From: VFZS01 sp964353255
GTDB taxonomy: Bacteria; Acidobacteriota; Terriglobia; Bryobacterales; Bryobacteraceae
Assembly (NCBI GenBank): GCA_964353255.1
Contig: CAYGVJ010000194.1
Coordinates: 1-7,518 of the forward strand
DNA length: 7,518 bases
Direction of reading: 5' to 3'
The position numbers and the translations under genes were made by a program. The stretch's first letter is position 1. Every line of letters starts with the position of its first letter. Below, piece after piece: positions 5,681 through 7,518 of this stretch. The notes under the pieces were generated by a model. It saw only the letters and a program-made list of their open reading frames with translations. It was not told where the DNA came from and made no database searches.

Positions 5681-5725
5681 TCACCTCAAAACCGGCCATA
5701 CGGGATCACTTCAAAACCGGCCATA
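5681..5725. repeat. Tandem subterminal direct repeats of the IS21 element
   Basis: TCACCTCAAAACCGGCCATA (5681-5700) and TCACTTCAAAACCGGCCATA (5706-5725) match at 19 of 20 bases with a 25-base period. The core CAAAACCGGCCA, which reads TGGCCGGTTTTG on the other strand, resembles subterminal repeats I know from IS21-family elements. The likely role is IstA binding at the transposon end. Confidence 0.75.
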
Positions 5726-5755
5726 GGAGGCCGACCCAGAACACATGATTTATAC

Positions 5756-5786
5756 CTTGCCGGAGGCGGTTCCGGCAAGTTTTTTT
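5756..5786 (+). terminator. Strong intrinsic (rho-independent) terminator, plus strand
   Basis: CTTGCCGGA (5756-5764) and TCCGGCAAG (5771-5779) form a perfect nine-base, GC-rich stem with a six-base loop, followed directly by seven T residues (5780-5786). It acts on plus-strand transcription only; on the minus strand the hairpin is followed by GTATAAATC. No plus-strand gene lies just upstream. It would therefore stop transcription entering the IS from the neighbouring DNA, antisense to istB. Confidence 0.82.
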
Positions 5787-5960
5787 CTACCCAGCGTTTT
5801 CCAGTCCAGGCATGAACCTGAAGAATGCAAGACTGTGTTGGCCCTCTCCCGGGGGTGGATCCTCCTTTCGTGGTATGGTGCGAGCGTCCGTAGGGCGCAA
5901 GCCGTTGCGCCTTGGTTTTCGGGTTTCTGAGAAGAGAGAATCGTCGGCGCGGTGGGAATG

Positions 5961-5987
5961 TGGAAATCGCCCACCGGGCGATTTCCA
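5961..5987. repeat. Perfect 12-base inverted repeat in the IS noncoding tail
   Basis: TGGAAATCGCCC (5961-5972) and GGGCGATTTCCA (5976-5987) pair perfectly around a three-base loop (ACC). It lies about 100 bases beyond the istB stop. No T-run follows on the minus strand, so a simple terminator for istAB is not supported. Confidence 0.7.
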
Positions 5988-6003
5988 AGGGGCGGTGGGA
6001 ACG

Positions 6004-6030
6004 GTGGAAAACTGTGGTCTGGTTTTCCAC
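6004..6030. repeat. Second inverted repeat in the IS noncoding tail
   Basis: GTGGAAAAC (6004-6012) and GTTTTCCAC (6022-6030) form a nine-base stem with a nine-base loop. Together with further TTTCCAC copies at 6033-6039 and 6050-6056 and GTGGAAA at 5960-5966, it makes a cluster of one short word in both orientations. Confidence 0.65.
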
Positions 6031-6083
6031 GGTTTCCACGGCCCCGACATTTCCACAGCGCACCGGTAGCTGTGCCGCCACCG

Positions 6084-6836
6084 TCAGGACTCCTGAGCGG
6101 AACTGGCCGCCACTTTGGTGCGCCAACTGCGCGGTCCGCACTTGAGCAGGTGGCCGTGGTGCAGCAGGCGGTCGAGCATGGCGCCGACGGCGGCGGCATC
6201 CCCGAGCAGCTTGCCCCAGTCCTCGACTGGCCGGTTGCAGGTCAGCAGCGTGCTGGCCCGCTCGTAGCGACGCATGATGACTTCCAGCAGATCCTCGGCC
6301 GCGGTCTGCGGCAGCCTGCGCATGCCGAAGTCGTCGATGATCAGCAGAGGAACCGTGGTGATGGATTCCATGTACGGTTTGCGGGTTCCGTCGATGACAG
6401 CTTCGGCGAGTTCCTCCAGCAAGATGTGCGTCTCCCTGTAGAGCACGCGGTAGCCCTGCTGGATAGCGGCCTGCCCGATGGCCTGAGCCAGATGACTCTT
6501 GCCCGTGCCGCCCGGGCCCAGGAAGAGCGCATCCTCGCGCCGACCGATGAAAGCGGCGGTGGCCAGGTCGAAGACGAGGCTGCGATTGATCTTTGGGTTG
6601 AAAGTGAAGTCGAAGTTGTCGAGAGTCTTGTGGGGATCACGGAAGCCGGCCTGCTTGCGCCGCCGTTCGAGCAAGCGGTCCGAGCGGCGCGTGAGCTCGT
6701 CGGAGACCAGACACGAGATCAGGTCGATGGGCGCCATGGGTTCGGCCTGGGCCTGGCGCAGCCGGGTTTCCAGCACGGCGGCGATGCCGCCGAGGCGAAG
6801 CTGCCGCAGCGAGCGCTGCAGCTCAATCAGGTTCAT
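6084..6836 (-). CDS. istB: IS21 helper ATPase IstB (complete)
   Basis: A 250-residue AAA+ ATPase that assists the IstA transposase in target selection and strand transfer; the length is normal for the family. Domains in order are an N-terminal helical part (about 1-90, LRQLRLGGIAAVLETRLRQA then the RSDRLLERRRKQAGF basic stretch), Walker A GPGGTGKS at 107-114, Walker B LLIIDDFG at 164-171, the LTCN sensor-1 region at 198-201, NRPVEDWGKLLGD at 201-213, and DRLLHHGH with Arg223 near the C terminus. All key ATPase residues are present, so this gene looks intact. The ATG at 6836 overlaps the istA stop by four bases (ATGA), with AAGGAGG ten bases upstream inside istA, so translation is coupled. The same frame stays open upstream to 7466, but that part is antisense-free shadow of istA and not part of the protein. 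Confidence 0.95.
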   Translation of the reverse strand: MNLIELQRSLRQLRLGGIAAVLETRLRQAQAEPMAPIDLISCLVSDELTRRSDRLLERRRKQAGFRDPHKTLDNFDFTFNPKINRSLVFDLATAAFIGRREDALFLGPGGTGKSHLAQAIGQAAIQQGYRVLYRETHILLEELAEAVIDGTRKPYMESITTVPLLIIDDFGMRRLPQTAAEDLLEVIMRRYERASTLLTCNRPVEDWGKLLGDAAAVGAMLDRLLHHGHLLKCGPRSWRTKVAASSAQES

Positions 6837-7518
6837 GGTTGGTTTTCCTCCTTGGTTTTGTCGGCGATGAAGTCGCGGTACAGCGTGAGCTGGCGGATCA
6901 ACGGATCGACTTGCCGCAAGCTGAGCGGGCTGTGGGGACGCCGCTCGAGGTAGCGGCGGACAAAGCGGTACTCGGGCACTTCCACCTCCAGAGCGGCGGC
7001 GCAGGCATCGTCCACGCTGGCGGCGCCGTACTTCTTGGCCAGCGAGAGCACCCCCAGGATGCGGCGCACCGCGGGTTCTCCCTGGCGGCGATGCATCGCT
7101 TGGCAGAGCGCCCCGATGTGGCGTCCGGCTCTTTCTGTTCGCGCCAGCAGTTGTAGCGTGCCGAGCGGCGTCTTCTTGGGGCGGTCTTCGTCCTGGATCC
7201 GATGGCCGCCGCGCTGCTGGCGCAGGTGCTCGCGCAGCAGTTGGCCCGTCTTCGGATCCAGGAGGCGGACGTGCCGGGCATCCCACTGGACCTGAACGCG
7301 CCGGCCGATCCAGCCCGGCGGCCCGCCATAGTAGGCGGCCTCGACCTCGACACACCCGTCCAGATGCACGGTGCGTTCGCCGTACTGGTAGTAGCGGAAG
7401 GGTTCCAGGGGCAGCGGCAGCAGCGCGTGCCGCTCTTCGGCAAACACGCTTGCGTGCGTTCCGCATCGCGGCGACCTGCCGCTTGGTGGTGCCGTGAATG
7501 CGGGTGTCGGCCCAGCGC
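6833..7518 (-). pseudogene. istA: IS21 transposase IstA, C-terminal part with apparent frameshift (partial)
   Basis: The visible part is the C-terminal third of an IstA transposase; the helix-turn-helix and DDE catalytic residues lie beyond the right edge. In one frame (7444 down to 6833) the protein reads FAEERHALLPLPLEPFRYYQ, then GERTVHLDGCVEVEAAYYGG, PPGWIGRRV and HRIQDEDRPKKTP, ending with RRYLERRPHSPLSLRQVDPL and IRQLTLYRDFI. These are familiar IstA C-terminal features. In a different frame, the first bases (7517 to 7464) encode RWADTRIHGTTKRQVAAM, the family segment expected immediately before FAEE. The two are separated by 19 bases (7463-7445), which is not a multiple of three, so the frame is broken. 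A sequencing error cannot be excluded. Without the upstream half, the overall state of the gene is unknown. Confidence 0.75.

Larger units (their letters stand above)
5603..7518 (-). mobile_element. IS21-family insertion sequence, istB-side end (right part runs off window)
   Basis: The element is identified by its istA-istB gene pair in the standard order, with the ATGA stop/start overlap typical of the family, and by tandem subterminal repeats at the edge downstream of istB. IS21 elements move by a DDE transposase (IstA) helped by an AAA+ ATPase (IstB). The istB-side boundary is uncertain. I place it near the TG at 5603 because IS21 ends begin with TG and because repeated TGTARGAAT words (5605-5613, 5628-5636) and two 20-base repeats (5681-5725) follow. 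The other end and the target duplication are outside the window. About 480 bases between boundary and istB are noncoding. The istA frame appears broken, so this copy is probably not autonomous. Confidence 0.75.

Noticed and set aside
5421..5699. Minus-strand open frame of 92 codons ending in GGRPKKWLGG
   Set aside because: Its first codons come from the IS subterminal repeat, there is no supporting start signal, and the composition matches no family I know. A recombinase remnant was considered but could not be supported.
5961..6030. The two hairpins after istB as a CRISPR-like repeat array
   Set aside because: Stem sequences and spacing are irregular, there are no equal-length spacers, and the region lies within the IS.
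6049..6057. ATTTCCACA as a DnaA box or replication-origin signal
   Set aside because: It differs from TTATCCACA at two positions, belongs to a repeated word family within the IS tail, and no replication gene is nearby.
6837..7466. Upstream in-frame extension of istB that would make a 460-residue protein
   Set aside because: That part overlaps istA in another frame, and the istB start at 6836 has a strong Shine-Dalgarno site and the family's normal N terminus. Only the stretch from 7464 upward in this frame is real, as a displaced part of istA.

Overview
The window is GC-rich, tightly packed bacterial DNA. Short gaps, coupled starts, GTG/TTG initiation and Shine-Dalgarno (SD) sites all point to bacteria. 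A lipoprotein beside a cell-envelope polysaccharide operon suggests a double-membrane organism. The gene types would suit an environmental, high-GC phylum such as Acidobacteriota or a proteobacterial/myxobacterial group, but nothing in the sequence settles this.

Region 1 (1-3802, minus strand) is a surface-polysaccharide operon. In transcription order it holds a small predicted lipoprotein of unknown function, a multi-pass O-antigen ligase/polymerase (Wzy/WaaL-type), a GT-B family 4 glycosyltransferase, and the first 219 residues of a CapK/phenylacetate-CoA-ligase-like adenylate-forming enzyme that runs off the left edge. Gaps are 16, 19 and 0 bases, so the genes are very likely co-transcribed. 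The glycosyltransferase would help build a repeat unit, the membrane ligase/polymerase would join or transfer it, and the CapK-like enzyme could activate a non-sugar decoration.

Region 2 (3854-5167) holds two plus-strand genes for small membrane proteins of unknown function, the second starting at TTG. Converging on them, with a 19-base overlap, is a minus-strand gene for a ribbon-helix-helix (RHH)-like DNA-binding protein with a C-terminal coiled coil. Upstream of it lies about 435 bases without a convincing gene (5168-5602) but with several inverted repeats. This stretch could be an operator region or, more speculatively, an oriT-like site.

Region 3 (about 5603-7518) is one end of an IS21-family insertion sequence on the minus strand. 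It has subterminal direct repeats, a strong plus-strand terminator, a hairpin-rich noncoding tail, a complete istB, and the 3' part of istA. The istA frame appears broken by about 19 extra bases near 7445-7463, so this copy is probably unable to move by itself.

The best candidates for something undescribed are the two membrane proteins with the RHH gene and its structured upstream region, and the lipoprotein heading the polysaccharide operon. No defence system, CRISPR array, tRNA or rRNA is visible.
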